Shown: one piece after another, positions 43,390-51,574 of the stretch | How the letters are laid out: every line of letters begins with the position of its first letter | Position numbering within the stretch: position 1 is the first letter of the stretch | Assembly: GCF_025947285.1 (NCBI RefSeq) | Contig: NZ_CP110008.1 | Span: 1,937,001 to 2,001,000 of the forward strand | DNA: 64,000 bases | From: Flavobacterium sp. N2820 | GTDB lineage: Bacteria; Bacteroidota; Bacteroidia; Flavobacteriales; Flavobacteriaceae | Reading direction: 5' to 3' | Position numbers and translations under genes: made by a program | Notes under the pieces: generated by a model | The model's input: only the letters and a program-made list of their open reading frames with translations | Told to the model about the DNA's origin: nothing | The model's database searches: none

Positions 43390-44244
43390 ATGGCTTGGTT
43401 TAAAAGAAAAGAAAAAGGAATTACCACCGCAACTGAGGATAAAAAAGATGTTCCAAAAGGTTTATGGTATAAATCACCAACGGGAAAGATCATTGACCAA
43501 GATGAATTGGCACGAAACCTATGGGTAAGCCCAGAAGACGATTATCATGTACGAATTGGTAGTAAAGAATATTTCGAAATTTTATTCGACAATAACGAAT
43601 TCACTGAACTTGATGCAAAATTAACATCAAAAGATCCATTAAAATTTGAAGACACTAAAAAATATAGTGATCGTTTAAAAGATGTAATGGACAAAACCAA
43701 ATTAAAAGACGCTATTAGAACTGGTGTTGGAAAATCAAAAGGAAAAGACTTAGTCGTTTCTTGTATGGATTTTGCTTTTATTGGTGGTTCAATGGGAGCC
43801 GTTGTTGGAGAAAAAATTTCAAGAGCAATTGACTATTCTATCAAACACAGAATACCGTTTGTATTGATTTCAAAATCTGGTGGAGCTCGTATGATGGAAG
43901 CTGCTTATTCATTAATGCAATTGGCAAAAACCTCAGCAAAATTAGCACAATTAGCCGAAGAACAAATTCCATACATTTCATTATGTACTGACCCTACAAC
44001 AGGAGGAACTACTGCTTCATATGCAATGTTGGGAGATATCAATATCGGTGAACCAGGCGCTTTAATTGGCTTCGCAGGTCCTCGTATTGTAAGAGACACA
44101 ACAGGTAAAGATTTACCTGAAGGCTTTCAAACTTCAGAATTTTTATTAGAACATGGATTTTTAGATTTCATCGCTCCAAGAAAAGAGTTGAAAGATAAAA
44201 TTAACTTGTTTTTAGATTTGATTCAAAATCAACCCGTAAGATAA
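43390..44244 (+). CDS. accD: Acetyl-CoA carboxylase carboxyltransferase subunit beta
   Basis: This 284-residue subunit, with AccA, transfers the carboxyl group from biotin to acetyl-CoA. The carboxylase core is clear: [39 protein letters not shown] and [32 protein letters not shown]. At the N-terminus, where the family has a four-Cys zinc ribbon, the homologous stretch reads [16 protein letters not shown] and [16 protein letters not shown]: all four Cys are gone, so no zinc can be bound there. accB and accC are in another cluster at 59.9-61.9 kb. Confidence 0.95.
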   Translation: MAWFKRKEKGITTATEDKKDVPKGLWYKSPTGKIIDQDELARNLWVSPEDDYHVRIGSKEYFEILFDNNEFTELDAKLTSKDPLKFEDTKKYSDRLKDVMDKTKLKDAIRTGVGKSKGKDLVVSCMDFAFIGGSMGAVVGEKISRAIDYSIKHRIPFVLISKSGGARMMEAAYSLMQLAKTSAKLAQLAEEQIPYISLCTDPTTGGTTASYAMLGDINIGEPGALIGFAGPRIVRDTTGKDLPEGFQTSEFLLEHGFLDFIAPRKELKDKINLFLDLIQNQPVR

Positions 44245-44248
44245 AAAC

Positions 44249-44280
44249 AAAAATCCCGATAGAAATTATCGGGATTTTTT
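44249..44280. terminator. Bidirectional terminator between accD and the TonB-dependent receptor
   Basis: ATCCCGATA and TATCGGGAT (arms around agaaat) with A-rich left and T-rich right flanks form a strong stem between convergent genes. Confidence 0.9.
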
Positions 44281-44284
44281 ATGT

Positions 44285-46693
44285 TTAAAACTTTGCTCTC
44301 AATGCTAAAATAAAATTCTTTCCTGGCGCTACAATTCCTGAACTATATGGTCGATAACGTTGATCGGTTATGTTTTCTAAACCAGCCGTAAGCGTGAAAT
44401 TTTCATTTAACTTATACATGGATTTTAAATTCAATGTATACCAACTTGGCGAATAAGGATTTCCATTACTATCAATAGCATAAATTTCGGTTTTACCTTT
44501 TTCTTCTTCAGCTAAATCTTCATAAACAACTTCATCACTAAATTGAAGATTTACTTCCAAATCTAACTTCGAATTAGCATAACCCACTCTAGAAACACCA
44601 AAAAATGGTGCTGCATGACGTGAAGGACTTTTATCGCCATTATCCAATTCCTCTTCACCCTTTTGGAAATTCAAATCGGTTGAAAATCGAAATCCAGAAG
44701 GCATTTTTACCTCAACTCCAGCTTGAATTCCATACACATTTGCGCTTGCCGCATTTTGAATAGCTTGCACTTGACTCAACTCGCCATCATATACAATTTC
44801 TGAAGCGCCATTTAGTGTAAAATCTCTACGCACCAAAGCATTATCCAATAGTGTATAATAGGTAGAAACATCAACTTTTACATTTTTTCCAAACAATTTA
44901 GCCACATTCAAATCTACATTATAAGCATATTCTGCCTCTAAATTAGGATTTGGAATTACCACAGAACCTGGTTCAGAATCAAACACTTTTCCAACATCAT
45001 CAACATTTGGTGAACGGAAAGCTGTTGCAACATTAGAACTTATCACCCATTTTTCTGTTGGACGAAAAACAATTCCCGCACTTCCAGTTAATGAACCATC
45101 ATTTAAGTTAGCTCCCGTAAAAGGAAATGGATAAAAAGTAGTATCAAAATCGGCTTTTAAAATAAACTGATTGTATCGCAAACCTGCTTGAAGCAACGTT
45201 TTTTCAGAAATTTTATATTGGTCATTCAAATAAAAGCCAATCGATTGCCAAGTTGCTTGTGGATATCTTGCTGGCCCAACTACGCTTGTTTCTGCTACAA
45301 TATTTTCATTAATTCCAGTTGAATTGACATCGTTTAAAACGTATTCAAATCCGTAGAAAATTTTATTTTTTGCGTTTGTTGCTTTCGTAAAGTCGGCATT
45401 CAACGAATAAGCATTTACTTTTTCGGTTCTAATTTCTCTATTTGGATTATTAATGTTTCTACTCACACGACTTTCTTCAAAAAACTGATGCGCTAAACGC
45501 AAAGACATTTCATCAAATAACTTAGATTTTGATTGATGTGTGATATTCAAATTATTCATAATCCATTTTTGCGGACCATAATAAAATTCGCCATAGCGAG
45601 GTAAACCTGCATTAGTATAACGAATATGTCTATCATAGCGGGAATAACTCGAGGTTTCTGAAAAATGAAATCCATAGTGAAAATCCCATTTTTCATTGAG
45701 TTGATAACGCACTTTTTGCATCAAATTAATTTGCGAGTAAGCCGTTGGTTTTTGCACTAATGGATTATCATTAGTAACTACCACGTCTACTCCATTTTGT
45801 TGTTGAACGTAAAATGGTCTTAAATATTCTTTTGGACCGTGCGAACCCATCCGTAAATCACCAAAATCATTTGAACTGATGCTTGTAACTGAAGCCCATT
45901 TTTTCCAGCCTACATTTACATCAAAATGACCTGTTTTTTCATTATTAGCAGAAGAATATCGCGTTACAGCACTTCCAGAAACTACTGTTTTTTCATCTAA
46001 AGAAAAATGAGGTGTTAAAGTTTGAAAGCTCATTACACCACCAATTGCATCACTACCATACATAACCGAACTTGGTCCAAATAAAACCTCAACTTTTTCA
46101 GTTGCAAATGCATCTAATGAAATTACATTTTGGATATTTCCACCTCTAAAAATGGCCGTATTCATTCTAATTCCGTCTATGGCATATAATAATCTATTGG
46201 TTGCAAAACCACGAATCATTGGGCTTCCGCCGCCTTGCTGACTTTTTTGCATAAACACTTTTCCTGAAATTGTTAACAAATCGGCAGCAGTTTGTGGATT
46301 TTGTAAGGCAATTTCTTTTTTTGAAATAGGTGTAATTTTTGCTGGAATATCAACCGAATGCTGTTTAAATCGATTAGCAGAAACAACAATTTCATCCATT
46401 TTTAATAAAGAAGGAGACAAACTCAATTGAAATGAAGCAAGTTCAAGCTGATTATAGCTCATAACTACCGTTTCATACCCTAAAGATTGAATAATGATTG
46501 TGTTTTTTCCAACAAAATCAGAAATATCAGCTTGTCCTTTCGTATTGGTAATGGAATAAATTTTACCATTTTCAGAAGTTAAAGTAACGGCTTCTAATGG
46601 CTCATTCGATTCTTTATCTTTAACTATGATGTTTTGTGAAAAAGTAAAGCTTGATAATCCTAAAAAAAAAAGTAGTAGTATCTTATTGAACAT
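44285..46693 (-). CDS. TonB-dependent outer-membrane receptor
   Basis: This 802-residue receptor has a signal peptide (ending FTFSQ), a carboxypeptidase-like regulatory domain at about 20-105, a plug (IRGFATNRLLYAIDGIRMNT, VEVLFGPSSVMYGSDAIGGVMSF) and a 22-strand-type barrel ending LALRAKF. The plug phrase GGGSPMIRGFATNR with the FRGGNIQNVISLD stretch resembles haem/haemoglobin and similar iron-source receptors more than SusC transporters, and no SusD gene is adjacent. The substrate is therefore perhaps haem or a siderophore, at low certainty. An ABC-type permease gene follows on the other side of its promoter. Confidence 0.9.
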   Translation of the reverse strand: MFNKILLLFFLGLSSFTFSQNIIVKDKESNEPLEAVTLTSENGKIYSITNTKGQADISDFVGKNTIIIQSLGYETVVMSYNQLELASFQLSLSPSLLKMDEIVVSANRFKQHSVDIPAKITPISKKEIALQNPQTAADLLTISGKVFMQKSQQGGGSPMIRGFATNRLLYAIDGIRMNTAIFRGGNIQNVISLDAFATEKVEVLFGPSSVMYGSDAIGGVMSFQTLTPHFSLDEKTVVSGSAVTRYSSANNEKTGHFDVNVGWKKWASVTSISSNDFGDLRMGSHGPKEYLRPFYVQQQNGVDVVVTNDNPLVQKPTAYSQINLMQKVRYQLNEKWDFHYGFHFSETSSYSRYDRHIRYTNAGLPRYGEFYYGPQKWIMNNLNITHQSKSKLFDEMSLRLAHQFFEESRVSRNINNPNREIRTEKVNAYSLNADFTKATNAKNKIFYGFEYVLNDVNSTGINENIVAETSVVGPARYPQATWQSIGFYLNDQYKISEKTLLQAGLRYNQFILKADFDTTFYPFPFTGANLNDGSLTGSAGIVFRPTEKWVISSNVATAFRSPNVDDVGKVFDSEPGSVVIPNPNLEAEYAYNVDLNVAKLFGKNVKVDVSTYYTLLDNALVRRDFTLNGASEIVYDGELSQVQAIQNAASANVYGIQAGVEVKMPSGFRFSTDLNFQKGEEELDNGDKSPSRHAAPFFGVSRVGYANSKLDLEVNLQFSDEVVYEDLAEEEKGKTEIYAIDSNGNPYSPSWYTLNLKSMYKLNENFTLTAGLENITDQRYRPYSSGIVAPGKNFILALRAKF

Positions 46694-46721
46694 TATATAT
46701 TGTGGTTTTTATCTGAAAATA

Positions 46722-46729
46722 CAAATTTA
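46722..46729 (-). promoter_or_regulatory. Promoter -7 element for the TonB-dependent receptor
   Basis: TAAATTTG fits TAnnTTTG, 28 nt before the ATG on the minus strand. I see no Fur-like palindrome beside it. Confidence 0.5.
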
Positions 46730-46757
46730 CAAAATGATTTTCAGTAATAGCCACAAA

Positions 46758-48008
46758 TTACATGCCACTTCTGATGGCTTCAACTGGATCTAACTTGGAT
46801 GCTGAAATAGCTGGAATAATTCCAGAAATCAAACCTATTAAAGCGGCCAATCCAGAACCTAACAACATATTTGCTGCGCTCAAAACAAATTCAAAATCTA
46901 ATGCCGAAGAAAGAATTAAAGCAATAATCCAGACTAAAAACATACCTACAATACCTCCAATAAGAGACAAAATAACAGCTTCAAACAAGAATTGAAACAA
47001 TATGAATTTATTTTTAGCACCAAGTGCTTTTTGAATTCCAATTAAATTGGTTCGCTCTTTTACCGACACAAACATAATATTTGCAATACCAAATCCGCCC
47101 ACCAAAAGTGAAAACGCACTAATAATCCAACCAATCATGTTCATTTGTCCTACGATGTTATCAATAAAATCCGTAAAACCCGATAAAACATTCATAAAAA
47201 AATTATCAATATCCCCTGTTTTAACCCCTCTAAATGTTCTCAATTTTTGAGCCAATTCAGCTTTAAACTCCTCTACATCAATACCTTTTTCAGGTTTTAT
47301 TAAAATTGCTGGAGTTAAGGTTTTATTGTTATCACCATACATTCTTCTTAAAAAATTCACAGGAAAAAAAACCGCCACATCACCACTATCACCAAACATG
47401 CCTTGTCCCTGTTTTTTTAAAACACCAATAACGGTGAATCTTTGTCCGTACAAACGCACTTTTTTTCCAATAGGGTCACTATCTTCAAACAAACCAGTTG
47501 CTACTTCGCTTCCAATTACAATTACAGGACTCCCAGAATTTGACTCTGCTGCATTAAACAGCCTTCCTTTGTCAATTTTTAAAGGTTCTATATCAAAAAA
47601 ATCTTCAGTAGAAGGTTTAACACGAATAGAATTTACAGTTTTTGATTCGTATTTAATATTCTCGTTTCGGGTAAATAAATTAAAAGAAATCTTATCGATT
47701 CCGTTTACACTTCGTTTAATATATTCAAATTCTTCATATGAAACATCAGGAAATTGCTCTCGCTTCCAACGAGGAACTTCAGAAGGTCCAAACGAAAAAC
47801 GCATTAAATACACTGTATTCATGTCCATATCACTCAAATCTTCCTTGATTTTTTTATCCATTGAGTCTACTGCCGCCAAAACCGCAATAATTGAAAAGAT
47901 ACCAATGGTAACACCTAACAACGATAAAAGTGTACGCAATTTATTGTTGCGTAACGCATTTATTGCAAAGCTAAAACTTTCTGAAAGTAATCGTAAATAT
48001 AAAAGCAT
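46758..48008 (-). CDS. ABC transporter permease, MacB/FtsX type
   Basis: This 416-residue inner-membrane protein has one N-terminal membrane helix after a short cytoplasmic start (NKLRTLLSLLGVTIGIFSIIAVLA), a periplasmic MacB core domain at about 45-270 (SPVIVIGSEVATGLFEDSDPIGKKV), and three C-terminal FtsX helices with VSVKERTNLIGIQKALGAKNKFI and a DPVEAIRS end. This layout is that of MacB/LolCE-type mechanotransmission permeases. No ATPase gene is adjacent, so its partner is encoded elsewhere. Substrate unknown. The spacing to the receptor downstream is 64 nt with its own promoter. Confidence 0.93.
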   Translation of the reverse strand: MLLYLRLLSESFSFAINALRNNKLRTLLSLLGVTIGIFSIIAVLAAVDSMDKKIKEDLSDMDMNTVYLMRFSFGPSEVPRWKREQFPDVSYEEFEYIKRSVNGIDKISFNLFTRNENIKYESKTVNSIRVKPSTEDFFDIEPLKIDKGRLFNAAESNSGSPVIVIGSEVATGLFEDSDPIGKKVRLYGQRFTVIGVLKKQGQGMFGDSGDVAVFFPVNFLRRMYGDNNKTLTPAILIKPEKGIDVEEFKAELAQKLRTFRGVKTGDIDNFFMNVLSGFTDFIDNIVGQMNMIGWIISAFSLLVGGFGIANIMFVSVKERTNLIGIQKALGAKNKFILFQFLFEAVILSLIGGIVGMFLVWIIALILSSALDFEFVLSAANMLLGSGLAALIGLISGIIPAISASKLDPVEAIRSGM

Positions 48009-48089
48009 AATACTAATCTATACTAGATAAGTAGAGCAATGACTAAAAATGTTACAAATTGAAGGAATATAATTTGCAATAAACATTCA

Positions 48090-49097
48090 TTACTTAGCCT
48101 TTTCCATAAAATCCTCTGCTTTTTCTACCATTTCCTTATTCCCGCAAAAAAACGGAACCCTCTGATGTAATTCGGTAGGTTGAATTTCCATAATTCTTCC
48201 AAAACCGTCCGAAGCTTTACCTCCTGCTTGTTCAGCAATAAAAGCCATTGGATTACATTCATACAACAAACGCAATTTTCCATTTGGCGTTTTTGAAGTG
48301 GTTGGATATAAATAAATTCCGCCTTTAATCATATTTCTATGAAAATCGGAAACTAAACTTCCTATATAGCGTGAAGTATAAGGTCTGTCGCCTTCTTCTA
48401 ACTGACAATATTTGATGTAATCTTTTACACCTTGTGGAAAATGAACGTAATTTCCTTCGTTAATTGAATAAATATTTCCTTTTTCAGGAAATTTCATATT
48501 AGGATGTGATAAATAAAAAGTTCCAATTGCAGGATTTAAAGTAAATCCGTTAACACCATGACCTGTTGTGTATACCAACATGGTTGACGTACCATAGATA
48601 ACATAACCTGCTGCCACTTGATTGATTCCAGGCTGCAAAAAATCTTCTATTGTTACAGGAGTTCCTACTGGCGTAATTCTTCTAAAAACCGAAAAAATAG
48701 TTCCAACTGAAACATTCACATCGATGTTTGAAGAACCATCTAAAGGATCCATTAAAACAACATATTTGTTATTATGTGAATTATCTGAACCAGCTACTGT
48801 AATAAAATCATCATTTTCTTCAGAACCAATTCCACATACAATTTCACGATTAATTAACGTCTGAATAAAAACTTCATTTGCATAAACATCTAATTTTTGT
48901 TGGTCTTCGCCTTGAATATTTTGCTCTCCAGCAGCACCAACTATATCCACTAAACCAGCTTTATTCACTTTATAATTAACTACTTTAGCAGCCAATCGAA
49001 TTGAATTAATAATTCTAGATAATTCTCCTGTTGAATACTGAAACGAATTTTGATGTTCAATGATAAATTCGCCTAAAGTTGTGTTTCTTTCTTCCAT
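48090..49097 (-). CDS. fbp: Fructose-1,6-bisphosphatase, class I
   Basis: This 335-residue gluconeogenic enzyme shows [13 protein letters not shown] (metal-binding Glu), the signature [26 protein letters not shown], and [24 protein letters not shown] for substrate binding, with [24 protein letters not shown]. All are in the right order and the length matches class I FBPase. It is divergently transcribed from the GNAT gene and is followed by an ABC permease gene after 81 nt in which I see no terminator. Confidence 0.97.
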   Translation of the reverse strand: MEERNTTLGEFIIEHQNSFQYSTGELSRIINSIRLAAKVVNYKVNKAGLVDIVGAAGEQNIQGEDQQKLDVYANEVFIQTLINREIVCGIGSEENDDFITVAGSDNSHNNKYVVLMDPLDGSSNIDVNVSVGTIFSVFRRITPVGTPVTIEDFLQPGINQVAAGYVIYGTSTMLVYTTGHGVNGFTLNPAIGTFYLSHPNMKFPEKGNIYSINEGNYVHFPQGVKDYIKYCQLEEGDRPYTSRYIGSLVSDFHRNMIKGGIYLYPTTSKTPNGKLRLLYECNPMAFIAEQAGGKASDGFGRIMEIQPTELHQRVPFFCGNKEMVEKAEDFMEKAK

Positions 49098-49187
49098 TAC
49101 GAAATCGTTGTAGTTGTGTTAAAGGCACAAATATCGTGAATTTTGTTAAAAGAGTGCATTAATTTGAAAAGATGTTTAAGTTAATTT

Positions 49188-49195
49188 TACTTTTG
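49188..49195 (+). promoter_or_regulatory. Promoter -7 element for the GNAT-lysC unit
   Basis: TACTTTTG fits TAnnTTTG, with TTTG at 49163-49166 (21-nt spacing) as a possible -33 box; the ATG is 15 nt downstream. Confidence 0.55.
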
Positions 49196-49210
49196 TAAAA
49201 AATTAAAAAA

Positions 49211-49687
49211 ATGATTATCCGAAAAGCTACAAAAAAAGATATGCAATCTGTATTAGAATTGATACAAGAATTAGCTATTTTTGAAAAAGAACCTGATGCT
49301 GTTTTAGTAACTGTTGACGATTTAGTTCGTGATGGTTTTTCAGAAAACCCGCTTTTTCAATGTTTTGTTGCCGAAGAAGAAAACAACATTACAGGAATGG
49401 CTTTGTTTTATTATCGCTATTCGACATGGAAAGGCAAAACGATTCATTTAGAAGATTTAATTGTAAAAGAAAGCAAACGTGGAACTGGAGCTGGCTTTGC
49501 ACTTTACAAAGAAATCATCAAACAAGGAAAAGCTGAAAATGTTCGCAGAATTGAATGGAATGTTTTAGACTGGAATACAGCAGCCATAGATTTCTATAAG
49601 AAATCAGGTGCAAAAATTTTAGAAGATTGGCGAGTAGTTCATATGGATGAACCTGGAATTGTAAATTTTTTAAGTCTTACTAATTAA
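49211..49687 (+). CDS. GNAT family N-acetyltransferase (diamine acetyltransferase-like)
   Basis: This 158-residue protein has the GNAT fold: MIIRKATKKDMQSVLELIQE at the start, LEDLIVKESKRGTGAGFAL (acetyl-CoA loop, R/G-x-G-x-G/A type) near residue 78, and EWNVLDWNTAAIDFYKKSGAK towards the end. The overall sequence is close to the spermidine/spermine and thialysine N-acetyltransferase group, so a polyamine or small amine is a likely acceptor; that is inference. The aspartate kinase gene follows after 25 nt, suggesting one transcript. Confidence 0.9.
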   Translation: MIIRKATKKDMQSVLELIQELAIFEKEPDAVLVTVDDLVRDGFSENPLFQCFVAEEENNITGMALFYYRYSTWKGKTIHLEDLIVKESKRGTGAGFALYKEIIKQGKAENVRRIEWNVLDWNTAAIDFYKKSGAKILEDWRVVHMDEPGIVNFLSLTN

Positions 49688-49712
49688 TACAAAAATCTTA
49701 ATACTTTTAAGA

Positions 49713-50966
49713 ATGAAAATATTCAAATTTGGAGGTGCATCGGTTAAAGATGCCGAAGGCGTAAAAAATGTATTACATGTTTTAAAAACAGTAGGACACG
49801 AGGATGTTTTATTGGTAATTTCTGCAATGGGAAAAACCACGAATGCTTTAGAGGTAGTGATCAAGAATTACTTCGATAAATCGAAGGAATTACATGCATC
49901 GCTTCAAGAAGTTCGCAAATACCACAACCAAATTTTATTAGACTTATTTGAAGACGAAGATCACGAAGTGTTTTTTGATGTAAATGCACATTTTGACGAT
50001 CTAGAATATTTTATTCGTAGTAATAAATCTCCAAATTATAGTTTTGTTTACGATCAAGTAGTGAGTATAGGTGAATTAGTTTCCACTACAATTGTAAGTC
50101 ATTATTTCAATTATAGCGGATTAAAAAATAATTGGATTGATGTGCGCCCATTAATTAAGACCGACAATAATTACCGCGATGCTCAAGTAGATTGGGAAAC
50201 CACTCAAAAATTGATTTCAAAAGGTGTTAAAAAGAAAACGTTAAATATCACACAAGGATTTTTAGGTTCAGATGAAAACAACTTTACAACCACTTTAGGT
50301 AGAGAAGGATCTGATTATACAGCAGCGATTTTTGCATATTGTTTAAGTGCAGAAAGCGTTACCATTTGGAAAGACGTTCCTGGTGTTTTAAATGCAGATC
50401 CAAGATATTTTGAAAATGCTGTTTTATTAAATCAAATTTCATACAGAGAAGCTATTGAATTGGCTTTTTACGGCGCTTCCGTAATTCATCCAAAAACGTT
50501 ACAACCTTTACAAAAAAAGGAAATTCCGTTGTTTGTGAAATCATTTATCAATCCAACATTACCGGGAACTAGCGTTTCAAAAGGTGCCGATTTAGAACCA
50601 CACACACCTTGTTTTATTGTAAAGAAAAATCAATTATTGTTATCGTTATCGTCTATTGATTTTGATTTCATCATGGAAAATCATATCAGTGAAATCTTTG
50701 CTTTGTTTGCGAAATTTAAAGTAAAAGTGAATTTAATCCAAAACACGGCAATTAGTTTTTCAGTTTGTATTGAAGACAAATACAACAACTTTGAAGAGTT
50801 ACGAAAAGTATTAGCTAAAAAATTCAAAGTTTCTTATAACGAAAATGTGTCGTTGTACACCATTAGACATTTTGACGAAAATGCTTCAAAAGTGGTAGAA
50901 ACGAACAAAACGATATTGTTACGCCAAATTTCTAGAGAAACAATGCAGGTGATTACTAAGGAGTAG
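49713..50966 (+). CDS. lysC: Aspartate kinase (monofunctional)
   Basis: This 417-residue kinase phosphorylates aspartate for lysine/diaminopimelate and related amino acids. It opens KIFKFGGASVKDAEGVKN and carries FTTTLGREGSDYTAAIFA and GVLNADPRYFENAVLLNQIS. The C-terminal part (from about 300) should hold ACT domains for feedback control, but it is shorter and less typical than in ThrA. A second kinase activity is fused to homoserine dehydrogenase in ThrA (2573-4987), so this copy is probably the lysine/cell-wall branch enzyme. No Lys riboswitch precedes it. Confidence 0.94.
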   Translation: MKIFKFGGASVKDAEGVKNVLHVLKTVGHEDVLLVISAMGKTTNALEVVIKNYFDKSKELHASLQEVRKYHNQILLDLFEDEDHEVFFDVNAHFDDLEYFIRSNKSPNYSFVYDQVVSIGELVSTTIVSHYFNYSGLKNNWIDVRPLIKTDNNYRDAQVDWETTQKLISKGVKKKTLNITQGFLGSDENNFTTTLGREGSDYTAAIFAYCLSAESVTIWKDVPGVLNADPRYFENAVLLNQISYREAIELAFYGASVIHPKTLQPLQKKEIPLFVKSFINPTLPGTSVSKGADLEPHTPCFIVKKNQLLLSLSSIDFDFIMENHISEIFALFAKFKVKVNLIQNTAISFSVCIEDKYNNFEELRKVLAKKFKVSYNENVSLYTIRHFDENASKVVETNKTILLRQISRETMQVITKE

Positions 50967-50996
50967 TTTTATGTATCAATTAATAAAATATTTTTC

Positions 50997-51018
50997 CTAA
51001 CTTTATAAAAAAGTTTAG
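50997..51018. promoter_or_regulatory. Imperfect palindrome before the toxin-antitoxin genes
   Basis: CTAACTTT-ataaaa-AAAGTTTAG lies directly before the antitoxin ATG, where an autoregulating antitoxin could bind. The arms differ by one inserted base. Position is the main argument. Confidence 0.4.
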
Positions 51019-51020
51019 TA

Positions 51021-51233
51021 ATGAAAATCAAAGATTTAGATAAATACACCAATGCCGAAAAAATTCTTTTAGCTGAAGAACTTTGGGAAAGTGTTTCTAA
51101 AGAAAAATTAGAGTTATCTGATGCTGTGAAACAAGAATTAGATCGAAGGATTTCATTAATTGAAGAAGATAAAACCGATTTTTACACTTGGGAAGACGTT
51201 AAAAACACGTTGAAAAAAAACAGAAATGCATAA
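51021..51233 (+). CDS. Antitoxin, addiction-module (unstable antitoxin) family
   Basis: This 70-residue acidic protein has the family start MKIKDLDKYTNAEKILLAEELWESV, then LSDAVKQELDRRISLIEEDK and TWEDVKNTL: an N-terminal helical part and a C-terminal tail that wraps the toxin. It matches the putative addiction-module component family that is always paired with a ParE/RelE toxin. Its last 8 bases overlap the toxin gene, so translation is coupled. An imperfect palindrome before it may serve autoregulation. Confidence 0.88.
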   Translation: MKIKDLDKYTNAEKILLAEELWESVSKEKLELSDAVKQELDRRISLIEEDKTDFYTWEDVKNTLKKNRNA

Positions 51234-51522
51234 ACTTGTATTTTCAAAAGAAGCGCTTCTCGATATTGAACAAATCGCTATTTGGTATGAAGAACAAAGA
51301 GAAGGTTTATCTTATGATTTTGAACTTTGTTTAGAAGAAAGCGTTAGCCAAATTTTTAGAAATCCCGAACTTTTTCAAATTAGATATAAAAACGTAAAAG
51401 TCAGATTTATTAAGCGGTTTCCATATGGAGTTCATTATTTGATAAATTTGGATAAAATCATAGTAATAGGAGTTTTTCATACTTCTCGTTCCCCAATTGA
51501 TTGGTCAAAAAGATTGAAATAA
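51226..51522 (+). CDS. Toxin, RelE/ParE family
   Basis: This 98-residue protein has the compact RelE/ParE layout: KLVFSKEALLDIEQIAIWYEEQREGL (helical hairpin), then QIRYKNVKVRFIKRFPYGVHYLI and IVIGVFHTSRSPIDWSKR (the beta-sheet with its conserved Arg and His-x-Ser-Arg end). Whether it cuts mRNA on the ribosome or poisons gyrase cannot be told; the FPYGVHY/FHTSRSP phrasing is common in the ParE branch. It overlaps the antitoxin gene by 8 nt. Confidence 0.88.
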   Translation: MHKLVFSKEALLDIEQIAIWYEEQREGLSYDFELCLEESVSQIFRNPELFQIRYKNVKVRFIKRFPYGVHYLINLDKIIVIGVFHTSRSPIDWSKRLK

Positions 51523-51544
51523 TAAACTTTCCAACAATAAATAC

Positions 51545-51552
51545 TACTTTTG
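51545..51552 (+). promoter_or_regulatory. Promoter -7 element for the 1134-residue surface protein
   Basis: TACTTTTG fits TAnnTTTG, 22 nt before the ATG. No -33 match at normal spacing. Confidence 0.5.
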
Positions 51553-51574
51553 AAGATTCGGAGTTATAGTATTT

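Noticed and set aside
47326-48030. A 234-codon plus-strand frame opposite the ABC permease gene
   Set aside because: Long, but exactly antisense to a well-supported MacB-type permease, and its translation has no family features.
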